NCBI RefSeq assembly: GCF_000330725.2
Contig: NZ_AMZY02000007.1
Span: 267,621 to 331,620 of the forward strand
DNA from: Mariniradius saccharolyticus AK6
Lineage (GTDB): Bacteria; Bacteroidota; Bacteroidia; Cytophagales; Cyclobacteriaceae
Direction of reading: 5' to 3'
Length of the DNA stretch: 64,000 bases
Part shown: positions 1 through 8,094 of the stretch, piece by piece
How the letters are laid out: the number at the start of each line of letters is the position of its first letter
How positions within the stretch are numbered: position 1 is the first letter of the stretch
Translations under genes and position numbers: made by a program
The notes under the pieces: model-generated
What the model was told of the DNA's origin: nothing
Database searches by the model: none
The model's input: the letters and a program-made list of their open reading frames with translations, nothing else

Positions 1-262
1 GCCCTGCCGCCAATATCCAATATCCTCCTCCCGGGCAAATGATAATAGCCTTTCCATTTGGTTTTTCGGCTTGGTAAACCGTCAAGGTTGGCACGCTGAC
101 CTTGCTAATGACCAATATACCATCCGGTCGAACCTCGCTGGTCTCCTCGTTGGGCACATCCTTGGAATTGGGCACCGGGCCATCGTAGAGTGGGAGTTCT
201 GTTTGGGAAATTACCAAGAATGGGAGCAGCAAAAAGACAAGAAATGGGGCAAATTTGGTCAT
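1..262 (-). CDS. Secreted alpha/beta hydrolase (esterase), N-terminal part, runs off the window
   Basis: Reading the minus strand from the ATG at 262 gives about 87 residues: a signal peptide (MTKFAPFLVFLLLPFLVISQ), then a segment with LPLYDGPVPNSK and ISVPTLTVY, and near the edge ICPGGGYWILA. The PGGGY stretch is the oxyanion-hole region of bacterial BD-FAE/xylan-esterase-like alpha/beta hydrolases, and the preceding PxLTVY block is the usual lead-in in this family. The catalytic serine region lies outside the window. An exported esterase acting on acylated plant or algal polysaccharide is the likely role (inference). The upstream ATG at 267 is followed directly by a stop, so 262 is the start. 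Confidence 0.8.
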   Translation of the reverse strand, partial: MTKFAPFLVFLLLPFLVISQTELPLYDGPVPNSKDVPNEETSEVRPDGILVISKVSVPTLTVYQAEKPNGKAIIICPGGGYWILAAG

Positions 263-344
263 GACATGGTCTATTGTAACAAATGAAAGTTAGCAAACGT
301 GGATATCCGCATTATTGCCAGTAGTGTAATTTTCATCGGATACA

Positions 345-484
345 CCTCGACTTCGTCTGTCTGCCCCAGACAGACTCGGTGTCCGGGATCTGATTTAACA
401 TGGGAGGTGTCAAAGGACTGCTTCGACGCCCCTTTGACACCACTCTCCCGTTTTATCGAAAGCGGTGGCCGAGCGAAGTCGAGG
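345..484. repeat. Nested palindromic intergenic element
   Basis: The gene-free stretch 263-618 holds a 140 bp structure. Outer arms are CCTCGACTTCG (345-355) and CGAAGTCGAGG (474-484). Inside are a 9 bp hairpin GTCTGTCTG/CAGACAGAC (355-375) and an 11 bp hairpin GGTGTCAAAGG/CCTTTGACACC (406-441). The short reading frame through it is explained by the palindrome, so no gene is called. It may be a non-autonomous mobile element or a structured RNA. Confidence 0.7.
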
Positions 485-583
485 CCATTTGCAAGTCGAG
501 GATTAACTGACAGCTTCTAGGATATTGGTATTAACAAAATTGTTTCGGTCAAGCTTTCATTAAAAGCTGAAATTACTTTAAAT

Positions 584-614
584 TGCATCAAATCAGATGA
601 GTAAATGCATCAAA
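584..614 (+). promoter_or_regulatory. Direct repeat just upstream of vapB, candidate autoregulatory operator
   Basis: TGCATCAAA occurs at 584-592 and again at 606-614, 22 bp apart (two helical turns), ending 4 bp before the vapB start. VapB antitoxins usually bind repeated sites over their own promoter, so this is a plausible operator. No clear TAnnTTTG box was found here. Confidence 0.4.
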
Positions 615-618
615 AATT

Positions 619-813
619 ATGAGAACGACCATTGATATACCGAAAGAGCTCATCGAGGAAGCTATGCTTCTCACTGGCGCAAAAACGAAAAATCAATTGA
701 TCCAAGAAGCTTTAGAGGAAAAAATCAAAAGTATTAGAAGGAAGCAATTGATCACCATGAAAGGAACAATTGACCTTGGGATTGACCTGGACATTTTAAG
801 AGACCGCAAATAA
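619..813 (+). CDS. vapB: VapB-type antitoxin
   Basis: 64 residues beginning MRTTIDIPKELIEEAM, the N-terminal DNA-binding pattern of the VapB (DUF2191) antitoxin family: a short beta strand with RTTIDIP followed by helices with NQLIQEALEEKI. The acidic/hydrophobic C-terminus (IDLGIDLDILRDRK) would wrap the toxin. The stop overlaps the start of the PIN-domain gene by one base (TAATG), the normal antitoxin-toxin coupling. It should neutralise VapC and repress the operon. Confidence 0.9.
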   Translation: MRTTIDIPKELIEEAMLLTGAKTKNQLIQEALEEKIKSIRRKQLITMKGTIDLGIDLDILRDRK

Positions 814-1211
814 TGTCTCGGTACAAGGTCTTGGTTGACAGCTCGGTTTGGATCGAGTACTTCAAGCTTGGAAACATCCCAATGCTTGACTTCTTATTGA
901 CGGAAGATTTGGTATGCACAAACGATCTTATTCTCACCGAATTGGTGCCAAGCCTGACCCATCAGAAAAGAAATGACATTATCGTAAGTTTAAGATCTTT
1001 AGAACGAATCCCATTGAGGATAAATTGGCAGGGTATCCAACACGTTCAATATTTGAACATTTTGAATGGAGTAAATAAAGTTGGAATCCCAGACTTAATC
1101 ATATTGCAGCAAACGATCGATGAGAAAATATCACTTTTTACGTTTGATAAGCATTTTTCCCTTATGAAAGGTCACTTAGAATTTGAATTGATTTCAAGTC
1201 GATTTTTCTAA
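813..1211 (+). CDS. vapC: VapC-type PIN-domain ribonuclease toxin
   Basis: 132 residues with PIN-fold landmarks: VLVDSSVWIEYF (first catalytic Asp and the S/T-W pattern), NDLILTELVPSL (conserved Glu), IPDLIILQQTI (central Asp) and FTFDKHF (last Asp). This is the full acidic quartet of Mg-dependent PIN nucleases, at normal length for VapC, so the toxin looks intact. Translation is coupled to vapB by a one-base overlap. Its end overlaps the end of the convergent DUF1593 gene by 4 bp. Confidence 0.92.
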   Translation: MSRYKVLVDSSVWIEYFKLGNIPMLDFLLTEDLVCTNDLILTELVPSLTHQKRNDIIVSLRSLERIPLRINWQGIQHVQYLNILNGVNKVGIPDLIILQQTIDEKISLFTFDKHFSLMKGHLEFELISSRFF

Positions 1212-2620
1212 TTCCAAAGCACCACCCTCCGATAGCTTGTCAAACTTGGGCTGCCTGAATCCGCCACTTGCAAGATGATATGAAGCTCCTGTCCGTCCGG
1301 TAACCGGGGCATGACGAATTCTATCGACTCTCCTTGAGGATTGAAAATATCGAGGTTTCCCGTAAAATTCCCGGCTTCCCTGTAAACCCACCAGTGGTAC
1401 CTGATCTGGTCACCGTCAGGATCTGAACTTCCTTTGGCACTCAGGAAGACCTTTTCGCCGGCAGGCACTTGCCCTTTGGCCCAAGATTTTCCCTTATTGC
1501 CATTGAGTGCAGCGACCGGATTGTGGTTGGCTTTGGAAAAGTCATCCGCCACATTCCAATCCATCCTCGCCGCAAAATCATGCTGGTATTCCTTCCTGTA
1601 CCTCCAAATCGTCGCCTGATTGGAGGCAAAAACACGGCCGTCGGATAACTCGACTTCATCCTGGGTTGTAACAGTAGATGTCCAGATTTTTGCCTTTTCA
1701 CCATAAGCTTGGAAGAGTTCATAGCGGCCGCCCCAGCCGCCCCAGGCGGGAGAATGATACCAAGCGAGACCGTTTTGGATCAAGCCAAAAAACGAAGGCG
1801 TATCCCCTTCCATGATATACTCGAGCGGTAGGTAGTTGGCGCCAAGTGGGCCATGGTTTTCCCTAACATTTTCTTTCAGCCAAGGATTGTCCACCAATTC
1901 AAATGCATACTTGGGCCCATTCTTGTACCAACGGTCGCCACCGATTCCCGTCCAGGTAGCACGATAATATTCCTTCCAACTGTCTCCGGCGCTCGGATCG
2001 ACGATGAAGAAAATCCCGGGAAAAGTGTGTCGAATCCATGGACCGGAAAAATCCTGATCGGAAATCGCATACACGCGGAGTTTTGCCACAAACTTCTCGA
2101 GGTCAGCCGAAGAGCGGTTATTCTTGACTTTCCACAACGCCTGTGCAAGACAATTGGCACCGCCCCAGACCGATACCCAAAGTGGACGATCATCTGCTTT
2201 GTCGACTGCTTTGATCAGAAGTTCGGAACCGGGAGAATCCTTGCCCTCGCCTACACCATCCATTCCAAAGGCTGGCAAATGTGATGTTGTCACGCTTAGT
2301 AGATATTCCATGGAAGGGAAGCCAGCAGCATGCTTGTCCAGATTCGGTTTCACCTTGCCATAATCCTTCACGAGTTGTTCGATCTTATCCCTTCGGGTCA
2401 TGTTACGGAGGTGGGTGGATGTGGTCGCCACGATCCCTTCAATGTCGTATTCGTTGGCATAGACCAAAAACCGCACGAGCGACTCTTGGTCGTCGGGTTC
2501 ATTGGTGATATCCGTAAGCACAAACACGCGCTGTTTTACGGGTTCATGGAACTGCAAGGGCGTCTGCGAAATGGCGGAAAATGGCATCAAGAAAAGCAGC
2601 AGTTGGAGAAAAAGCTTCAT
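1208..2620 (-). CDS. Secreted DUF1593 (nucleoside-hydrolase-like) protein with C-terminal Ig-like domain
   Basis: 470 residues. Signal peptide MKLFLQLLLFLMPFSAISQT, then a DUF1593 domain (about 28-320) starting RVFVLTDITNEPDDQESLVR. The DxxxEPDDQ pattern resembles the Asp cluster of inosine-uridine nucleoside hydrolases. From about 385 an Ig/PKD-like C-terminal domain follows (AKGSSDPDGDQIRYHWWVYREAGNFTG to LQVADSGSPSLTSYRRVV). Homologues in polysaccharide-degrading bacteria are annotated as sugar- or cellulose-binding; the catalysed reaction is not settled. It acts outside the cytoplasm. It diverges from the ThuA-like gene across 155 bp. Confidence 0.85.
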   Translation of the reverse strand: MKLFLQLLLFLMPFSAISQTPLQFHEPVKQRVFVLTDITNEPDDQESLVRFLVYANEYDIEGIVATTSTHLRNMTRRDKIEQLVKDYGKVKPNLDKHAAGFPSMEYLLSVTTSHLPAFGMDGVGEGKDSPGSELLIKAVDKADDRPLWVSVWGGANCLAQALWKVKNNRSSADLEKFVAKLRVYAISDQDFSGPWIRHTFPGIFFIVDPSAGDSWKEYYRATWTGIGGDRWYKNGPKYAFELVDNPWLKENVRENHGPLGANYLPLEYIMEGDTPSFFGLIQNGLAWYHSPAWGGWGGRYELFQAYGEKAKIWTSTVTTQDEVELSDGRVFASNQATIWRYRKEYQHDFAARMDWNVADDFSKANHNPVAALNGNKGKSWAKGQVPAGEKVFLSAKGSSDPDGDQIRYHWWVYREAGNFTGNLDIFNPQGESIEFVMPRLPDGQELHIILQVADSGSPSLTSYRRVVLWN

Positions 2621-2775
2621 AAAGACAAGATGTTTGGTGAAACTCCGATTCGCTACAATTTAGGATTCTATTTTTACAAAACCTGAAAGCTTGTCCTCCA
2701 AATCAGGTATAAAACAAAATTCAATTTACACGGTATAGACTTTTTATCTATCTTGGTTCCAAACCAGAATAGACC

Positions 2776-3813
2776 ATGAACATGTACGCGCATATTCAAA
2801 AAAGTAATTTTACCCTGCTGATTTTCTCGTTGTTTTTTTGTTTGATTTCTTTTGGCGCCCAAGCACAAGAGGGAATTTCTTGGCTCCGGTTTGAAGGTAA
2901 ATCCGGTCCAGGCAAAGGCAAGCACATCGTCCTGGTGTCGGGTGACGACGAATACCGCTCGGAGGAAGCCCTTCCGATGATGGCCAAGATCCTTTCACAA
3001 CACCATGGATTTACCTGCACGGTGCTGTTTGCCATTGAGCCCGAAACGGGCCATATCAAGCCCGATTACCAAAACAATATCCCGGGGCTGGAGCATCTGC
3101 GCAAGGCGGATCTGATGATTTTGTTCACCCGGTTTCGTGAGTTGCCGGATGAGCAGACCAAATATTTCGAAGAATACCTGCTCGCAGGTAAACCCATCAT
3201 CGGGATCCGAACTGCGACGCATGCTTTCCATTATGGTAAAAACAAGACAAGCCCCTACTTCAAGTACCATTGGCAAAATCCAGAGGGTCCCTGGAAAGGC
3301 GGATTTGGGCAGAAAATATTTGGTGAAACATGGGTAGCCCACCACGGCGAGCATGGCAAAGAAGGCGCGCGCGGCCTGCCGGACGGGGTACAGCAACTGA
3401 ATGACCATCCTATCCTGCGCGGGGTAAGGGATATCTGGGTTCCCTCGGACGTATATTCCATCAAAAACCTCCCTGCCGAAGCACAAGTATTGATCCACGG
3501 CCAATCCACCCAAGGCATGACAGCCGCCGCACCGCTGATGTGGGAAAAATCTGCGATGCCCGTCGCTTGGACGAAAAACTACCAAATCGAAGGGGGCAAA
3601 GCAGGGAAAGCCTTTGTCAGTACCATGGGTGCATCGATCGATTTGGTCAGCGAAGACCTCCGCAGGATGTACGTAAACGCCGTTTATTGGTCCCTCGGCA
3701 TGGGTGACCAAGTCAAGCCCGATCTCAATGTGGAAATCGTCGGCAGCTATGAACCCTCCATGTTTGGCTTTGGCACCTACCGCAAAGGCATGAAGGTGGG
3801 GGATTTTAGGTAG
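2776..3813 (+). CDS. Secreted ThuA-like domain protein
   Basis: 345 residues. Signal peptide from the ATG at 2776 (hydrophobic LLIFSLFFCLISF, cleavage after AQAQ), then a ThuA-like domain: KGKHIVLVSGDDEYRSEEALP at the start, DLMILFTRFRELPDEQ in the middle, and GIRTATHAFHYG at the nucleophile-elbow-like position of this class I glutamine-amidotransferase-like fold. The family was named after trehalose utilisation and is often found with Gfo/Idh/MocA dehydrogenases and DUF1080 proteins, as it is at wider scale here. No precise reaction can be assigned. Confidence 0.85.
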   Translation: MNMYAHIQKSNFTLLIFSLFFCLISFGAQAQEGISWLRFEGKSGPGKGKHIVLVSGDDEYRSEEALPMMAKILSQHHGFTCTVLFAIEPETGHIKPDYQNNIPGLEHLRKADLMILFTRFRELPDEQTKYFEEYLLAGKPIIGIRTATHAFHYGKNKTSPYFKYHWQNPEGPWKGGFGQKIFGETWVAHHGEHGKEGARGLPDGVQQLNDHPILRGVRDIWVPSDVYSIKNLPAEAQVLIHGQSTQGMTAAAPLMWEKSAMPVAWTKNYQIEGGKAGKAFVSTMGASIDLVSEDLRRMYVNAVYWSLGMGDQVKPDLNVEIVGSYEPSMFGFGTYRKGMKVGDFR

Positions 3814-3821
3814 CGGCATGT

Positions 3822-3937
3822 CGTCATGCCGACGAAGGAGGCATCTCCAAGGAAAAAAAAAGGCAGTTAAATTTTGAAGGAGATTCATCTCGCCAAAAGT
3901 GCAAAAGAGACCCCTCGTCCGTCTGGATGACGCAGAC
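3822..3937. repeat. Intergenic palindromic repeat, copy 1
   Basis: Begins CGTCATGCCGACGAAGGAGG and ends near CTGGATGACGCAGAC. Related to copies at 3938-4047 and 4624-4734. The ends are imperfect inverted repeats of about 12 bp (CCGTCATGCCGA against the complement of TCGGGATGACGG). This copy has a diverged right end. Confidence 0.85.
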
Positions 3938-4047
3938 CGTCATGCCGACGTAGGAGGCATCCCGCAGGAACGAAAAGGGAGTAATCTTGAAGGAGAAACA
4001 TCTCGAGAATAGCCTATAACGAGATCCCTCGTCCCTCGGGATGACGG
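3938..4047. repeat. Intergenic palindromic repeat, copy 2
   Basis: Directly abuts copy 1 in the same orientation, from CGTCATGCCGACGTAGGAGG to CCTCGGGATGACGG. It ends about 50 bp upstream of the GIY-YIG gene. The core carries GAGATCCCTCGTCCCTCGGG and an internal CATCTCG, so the whole unit can fold on itself. Confidence 0.85.
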
Positions 4048-4096
4048 CTACTTCCAAACAATGAATTTCTAATGAAAAACTTGAAAACATATTGTA

Positions 4097-4396
4097 ATGG
4101 AGAAAGGTGGAGCAATCTATATTCTTACAAACAAAACGAACACAACTGTCTATATTGGAGTCACCAGCAATCTCCAAAAAAGGCTCTATGAGCATCAAAA
4201 CGGACTGTACCCTAGTTCCTTTGTTGCCAAATACAATTTGAATAAACTCATTTATTACGAGGCCTTCCATTCAATTCAAGAAGCGATTGATAGAGAAAAG
4301 CAATTGAAAGGGTGGTCGAGGAAGAAAAAAGATGACCTGATTGCCAAATTGAATGCAAAATGGATTGATTTAACAGAAGAAATAATGAATTGGTAG
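4097..4396 (+). CDS. Small GIY-YIG endonuclease-domain protein
   Basis: 99 residues that are almost entirely one GIY-YIG domain: GGAIYILTNKT (GIY strand), TVYIGVTSNLQKRLYEHQNG (YIG strand plus the conserved Arg), and a helix EAFHSIQEAIDREKQLKGW with the catalytic Glu. The length matches the stand-alone UPF0213/YhbQ-like class. Such proteins cut DNA with structure or sequence preference, but cellular roles are mostly unknown. It sits between three copies of a ~110 bp palindromic repeat, two upstream and one downstream, with no other gene between them, which suggests a link between nuclease and repeat (inference). Confidence 0.9.
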   Translation: MEKGGAIYILTNKTNTTVYIGVTSNLQKRLYEHQNGLYPSSFVAKYNLNKLIYYEAFHSIQEAIDREKQLKGWSRKKKDDLIAKLNAKWIDLTEEIMNW

Positions 4397-4623
4397 AACC
4401 TCCAAACGAAGATCGAGCACCATATTTCCAATTTGAAGTTATTCCCTTGGATTCTCCGTGACGGCATCACCAGGCTAGATACATGAAAAAATAAGTATAT
4501 GTAATTACCATAGATTCAAAAATCGATACAACAAAGGAGATGCTTTACCTCCGCAAGCTACGGTTCAGCATTACGGAACGCAACTGTCAATGCCAAATTT
4601 TAAAAACACGGGATAACGCAGAC

Positions 4624-4734
4624 CGTCATGCCGACGAAGGAGGCATCCCCAAGGAACAAAAAGGCAGTTGAATTTTGAAGAAGATTCATCTCGTCAATCG
4701 CACAAAAGAGATCCCTCGTTCCTCGGGATGACGG
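4624..4734. repeat. Intergenic palindromic repeat, copy 3
   Basis: Same family and orientation as 3822-4047: starts CGTCATGCCGACGAAGGAGG, ends CCTCGGGATGACGG. It lies about 230 bp downstream of the GIY-YIG gene. The rest of the gap (4397-4623 and 4735-4788) shows no gene or clear signal. Confidence 0.85.
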
Positions 4735-4788
4735 AATCGAGACCTCAAACTTACCATCAAACAACAATCTCAACCCAACAACTTCCCC

Positions 4789-5640
4789 ATGAACAAAATC
4801 GGATTCAATGTCTTGGCTTGGTCGGCGGCAATCTCCGACGATTTGAAACCCATCCTGGAAAGACTTAAAAGCATCGGCTACGACGGGGCCGAATTTTTCG
4901 TCGGCGATACCAACGAAGCCGCTTGCCGCGGTATCGGTGATTTCTGCCGCTCGATCGGATTGGAAGTGACCACGGTGACGGTCCTGAGCCCTGCGGAAAA
5001 CATCATCGATGCCGATCCGACAGTCCGAACTGCAGGTCTCGAACGTATCAAGTTCATCATCGACCGATCCCATGATTTGGGTTCACAGGTGCTGTGTGGA
5101 CCTTTCCACTCGGCATTCGCCACTTTTTCCAAAGCTGCGCCGCAGGAAATAGAATACGAACGCAGCGCCGAAATCCTCCACCAAGCCGGAGACTACGCCG
5201 CGCAGGCAGGGATTCTATTGACTCCCGAGGCCCTCAACCGCTTCGAGTGCTACCTCTGTAATACCATGGACCAATTGGGGCATTTGTTGGACAAAGTGAA
5301 TCATCCCAACGTCAAGGCCATGTTTGACACCCACCATGCCAATATGGAGGAAAAAAAACTGGGTGGGGCGATCCGCCAAATCGCGCCGCGCTTGGCCCAT
5401 TTCCATATCAGCGAAAATGACCGCGGCACGCCAGGTTCGGGACATGTGCCCTGGGACGAAACTTTTTCCACCTTGGCCGCGATCGGCTACAAAGGCTGGC
5501 TAACGATCGAGGGCTTTACCCGGAACGACCCTGACTTTGCCAATGCCATCGGCGTGTGGCGGCAATTTTCGGAACCTTGGGAGATGGCGGAAAACGGGTA
5601 CCGATTTATCAAGGAAATGGGAGAAAAGCATGGACTTTGA
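4789..5640 (+). CDS. Sugar 3-epimerase-like TIM-barrel protein (D-tagatose/D-psicose 3-epimerase type)
   Basis: 283 residues starting MNKIGFNVLAWSA, an AP-endonuclease-2/xylose-isomerase-like TIM barrel. Four metal/catalytic positions typical of ketose 3-epimerases are visible in order: Glu in LTPEALNRFECY (~150), Asp in AMFDTHHANMEEKK (~183), His in HFHISENDRGTPGSGH (~208, with the following Arg and His), and Glu in LTIEGF (~244). It has no signal peptide, so it should act on free ketoses or keto-sugars in the cytoplasm. The exact sugar cannot be read from the sequence. It is not in an obvious operon; the next gene begins 169 bp downstream. Confidence 0.85.
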   Translation: MNKIGFNVLAWSAAISDDLKPILERLKSIGYDGAEFFVGDTNEAACRGIGDFCRSIGLEVTTVTVLSPAENIIDADPTVRTAGLERIKFIIDRSHDLGSQVLCGPFHSAFATFSKAAPQEIEYERSAEILHQAGDYAAQAGILLTPEALNRFECYLCNTMDQLGHLLDKVNHPNVKAMFDTHHANMEEKKLGGAIRQIAPRLAHFHISENDRGTPGSGHVPWDETFSTLAAIGYKGWLTIEGFTRNDPDFANAIGVWRQFSEPWEMAENGYRFIKEMGEKHGL

Positions 5641-5809
5641 CCTACCTCGGATTATCACTGAAAATCAAGCGAATTCTATCCAAATCAGCCTGAAAAAAAC
5701 ATTGGTTGAATTATTTCCACACCATAAGCCAAATGAGCATTCCAGAAAATCTTTCCCATTCCAAAAACTTAGGACATATTGCATGCGTACAGTCTCGAAA
5801 ATCCACGCC

Positions 5810-7189
5810 ATGAAATTTTCCAACGTCAGCCTGATCCTATCAGGATTTTTACTTGTGATGCTTTCCTTCGTCCACAACGCTTCCGCCCAGGGACTCTACA
5901 CGGCAAGGGGCTATTGGGAGGAAAGTACCAAAGAAACCTACCGAAAAATCAAAACCAAAGAAGCCAACAGAGAACTGTTGACCAACGATGAAAAATCTTA
6001 CCTCGCAGATTTTGAGAATTACCTCAAGAATTATTGGGAACGCATGTCGGATGAGGAAAAGGAGCTCTATGAAAACATGCTGGATACTTGGAACAGGGAA
6101 CTATTAGGGCCTATCGCCAGCGAACCCCTACAAAAGGATTTCGATTGGCGGGGCCGGGACAGAGCGATCAATGTCTTTTATGGAGTCTACTATGGTGCAT
6201 CTCTGGTGGCTTTGTTCGAGCCAGACGGTGCGGCAGCGGTGGGTATTCCCCTGATTACTGGCGGCCTTTGGGTTTTGGGCCCTTTTGTCAATCCCAAAAA
6301 GTATCAAAACATCGACCGCACGGTGATTCGTGCAAGCAATACAGGCAAGTTCCTCGGACTGATCTATGGCGGCGCATTGGGCTACACCTTCTATGGTGGG
6401 GGTGACAACAATGACCGTGGAGCCTTTTTGTTCTCTTCTTTGGGCAGTATCGCCTTGGGTGAACTTGGGTTTCAAATGCAGAAAAGGAAAATGCTACCAG
6501 AGGGTCATATCGAGATGTTCAGGCATTATGGAATCGTGGGTCCATGGCTTGGTCTATCTCTGGCGGGTGCGCTGGGTGCAGATGATACGCGGGTGGTTGC
6601 AGGGTCAGTCTTGGCTGGTGGAGTTGGAGGTTTGCTTTTCGCAAATCGGCAGGCTAAAAAATACAACTATACACGGGGTGATGTGGAAAACATCTCCACA
6701 CTATCCTTGGCGACCACAGGCTTAGGCTTTGCCGTGGCAGCGGAAACCATCGCCGATGACTTTTCCAATGCCATCATCCTCATTCCCGCCGCGGGGACGG
6801 TTTTGGGTACGCTCGCAGGCCAAAAATCTGTCAAAGGCGTCTACCTTACCAATAGACAAGGAAGCACGATTGCGTTTTCCGCACTTGGGGCCGGATTGGT
6901 CGGGATCGGATTTGCGGCGTTGATCCAGTCAGATGCCCCGGCGGTCTGGATAGGTCTGCCCTCAGCGATGGCCTTGGCGACCCAACAGATCATTTTCAGT
7001 AGGTTCAAAAAGGAAAACCTGTCCCGAAACCTTTCCCTTGGCAAAGACCGAGACCTTCCTTACCGCCTCTCCTTTGACCTTACACCTGGAAACTACCTGG
7101 TCAACAAGCGCATTCCCGCCACCGGCTACCTCCACGGTACCACGCCCCATGTCTCCAATCCCCTGGCTACTGTGAGGTTGAGTTTCTAG
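5810..7189 (+). CDS. Exported or membrane glycine-rich protein of unknown function
   Basis: 459 residues if started at 5810 (MKFSNVSLILSGFLLVMLSF...NASAQG, a clean signal peptide); an in-frame ATG at 5783 would add 9 residues, and earlier ones run into the upstream gene. After a charged Lys/Glu-rich segment (~40-100) come many alternating hydrophobic, glycine-rich stretches such as LVALFEPDGAAAVGIPLITGG and AGSVLAGGVGGLLFANR. These could be membrane hairpins or a strand-rich outer-membrane fold. The C-terminus ends TPHVSNPLATVRLSF, an aromatic ending compatible with an outer-membrane strand. I do not recognise a family. The last 114 bp are duplicated at 7964-8077, beyond a toxin-antitoxin pair. 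Confidence 0.7.
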   Translation: MKFSNVSLILSGFLLVMLSFVHNASAQGLYTARGYWEESTKETYRKIKTKEANRELLTNDEKSYLADFENYLKNYWERMSDEEKELYENMLDTWNRELLGPIASEPLQKDFDWRGRDRAINVFYGVYYGASLVALFEPDGAAAVGIPLITGGLWVLGPFVNPKKYQNIDRTVIRASNTGKFLGLIYGGALGYTFYGGGDNNDRGAFLFSSLGSIALGELGFQMQKRKMLPEGHIEMFRHYGIVGPWLGLSLAGALGADDTRVVAGSVLAGGVGGLLFANRQAKKYNYTRGDVENISTLSLATTGLGFAVAAETIADDFSNAIILIPAAGTVLGTLAGQKSVKGVYLTNRQGSTIAFSALGAGLVGIGFAALIQSDAPAVWIGLPSAMALATQQIIFSRFKKENLSRNLSLGKDRDLPYRLSFDLTPGNYLVNKRIPATGYLHGTTPHVSNPLATVRLSF

Positions 7190-7289
7190 GAAGTTGACAT
7201 GGTGACCTCGCCTCGGTGATCTTATCAGTTGCGAATACGGCGTAACCCTAGGCAAATGAACCAAACCGAGAATTTTCATGTAGGTATTG

Positions 7290-7297
7290 TATATTTG
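7290..7297 (+). promoter_or_regulatory. Bacteroidota -7 promoter box of the PIN toxin-antitoxin pair
   Basis: TATATTTG matches the Bacteroidota -7 consensus TAnnTTTG exactly and lies 22 bp before the antitoxin ATG. A weak TTTTC at 7273-7277 could serve as the -33 element. Confidence 0.55.
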
Positions 7298-7319
7298 GTT
7301 AATTTACAATAGGTGAAGA

Positions 7320-7553
7320 ATGAAAAACAGAATCACAATTGAAACTGACGATTTGGCCTTGATTGAGCAAATCCGACTACTTATCAAAGACGTGCAAGGT
7401 TTGAAAGTGACCCTCGATACTTTTTCTATATCTGAACGTGCAGTGAATTTGATGAACCAGATTGCGGAATCTGGAGGATCAAACGCAATCAGTGATCCAG
7501 TTACTTGGCAAAAGGAAACACGAAAAGATCGCGCTCTACCGTTCAGAAACTGA
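7320..7553 (+). CDS. Antitoxin of a PIN-domain toxin-antitoxin pair
   Basis: 77 residues (MKNRITIETDDLALIEQIRLL...). The small size, the position directly before a PIN gene and the one-base stop/start overlap (TGATG at 7551-7555) identify it as the antitoxin. The Pro/Thr/Lys-rich tail (SDPVTWQKETRKDRALPF) is typical of the flexible toxin-binding end. It is unrelated in sequence to the VapB at 619. The pair sits between two copies of a 114 bp direct repeat. Confidence 0.75.
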   Translation: MKNRITIETDDLALIEQIRLLIKDVQGLKVTLDTFSISERAVNLMNQIAESGGSNAISDPVTWQKETRKDRALPFRN

Positions 7554-7915
7554 TGCTTCTTCTCGATAGTAACATTGTCATTTACTCTATTCTGCCCACA
7601 CATCAGAAGCTTAGGGACTTCCTCTCGGGTAATCCATTTTGCTGTTCGGTAATCACGAAAGTGGAGGTTCTTGGTTACCACTTGCTTTCTCCAAAGGAAA
7701 AACTTGATTTCGAAAATCTTTTTAGTACAATCCCTCTAGTCCCTATTTCTCCTTCTATCATAGAAAAAGCCATCCAAATAAAACAAATCAAGCGAGTGAC
7801 GCTTGGAGATTCACTTATAGCTGCAACTGCCTTGGATATTGAAGCGGAATTAGTAACGGCCAATAGCAAAGACTTTGAGGGAATCTTTGGCTTGAAAGTG
7901 ACCAATCCGCTCTAA
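7553..7915 (+). CDS. PIN-domain ribonuclease toxin (VapC-like)
   Basis: 120 residues from the ATG at 7553, chosen over an upstream in-frame TTG because it overlaps the antitoxin stop by one base. PIN landmarks: MLLLDSNIVIYSI (first Asp), VITKVEVLGY (Glu), TLGDSLIAATAL (central Asp), LVTANSKDFEGI (final Asp after N-S-K-D). All acidic residues are present, so it is probably active. Target specificity cannot be inferred. Confidence 0.9.
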   Translation: MLLLDSNIVIYSILPTHQKLRDFLSGNPFCCSVITKVEVLGYHLLSPKEKLDFENLFSTIPLVPISPSIIEKAIQIKQIKRVTLGDSLIAATALDIEAELVTANSKDFEGIFGLKVTNPL

Positions 7916-7963
7916 ACAACTACTTCTTTATAGATACTTTAAACCTGTGGTGACATATCCCTC

Positions 7964-8077
7964 GACCTGACACCTGGAAACTACCTGGTCAACAAGCGCA
8001 TTCCCGCCACCGGCTACCTCCACGGCACCACGCCCCATGTCTCCAATCCCCTGGCTACTGTGAAGCTGAGTTTTTAA
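7964..8077 (+). pseudogene. Duplicated 3' end of the gene at 5810-7189
   Basis: This 114 bp stretch matches 7076-7189 with only about seven differences and keeps the reading frame to its stop, encoding LTPGNYLVNKRIPATGYLHG and the KLSF ending. No start codon or remaining gene body lies in front of it; the PIN toxin-antitoxin pair occupies that place. It is either the scar of a deleted tandem paralogue or a target duplicated during insertion of the toxin-antitoxin module. It makes no product by itself. Confidence 0.85.
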
Positions 8078-8094
8078 CTTAACAGCCTGTAATG

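Noticed and set aside
299..520. 73-codon frame upstream of vapB
   Set aside because: Explained by the nested palindromes it crosses; composition is not protein-like.
2995..3888. 297-codon minus-strand open frame
   Set aside because: Antisense to the ThuA-like gene, with no recognisable domain or start context.
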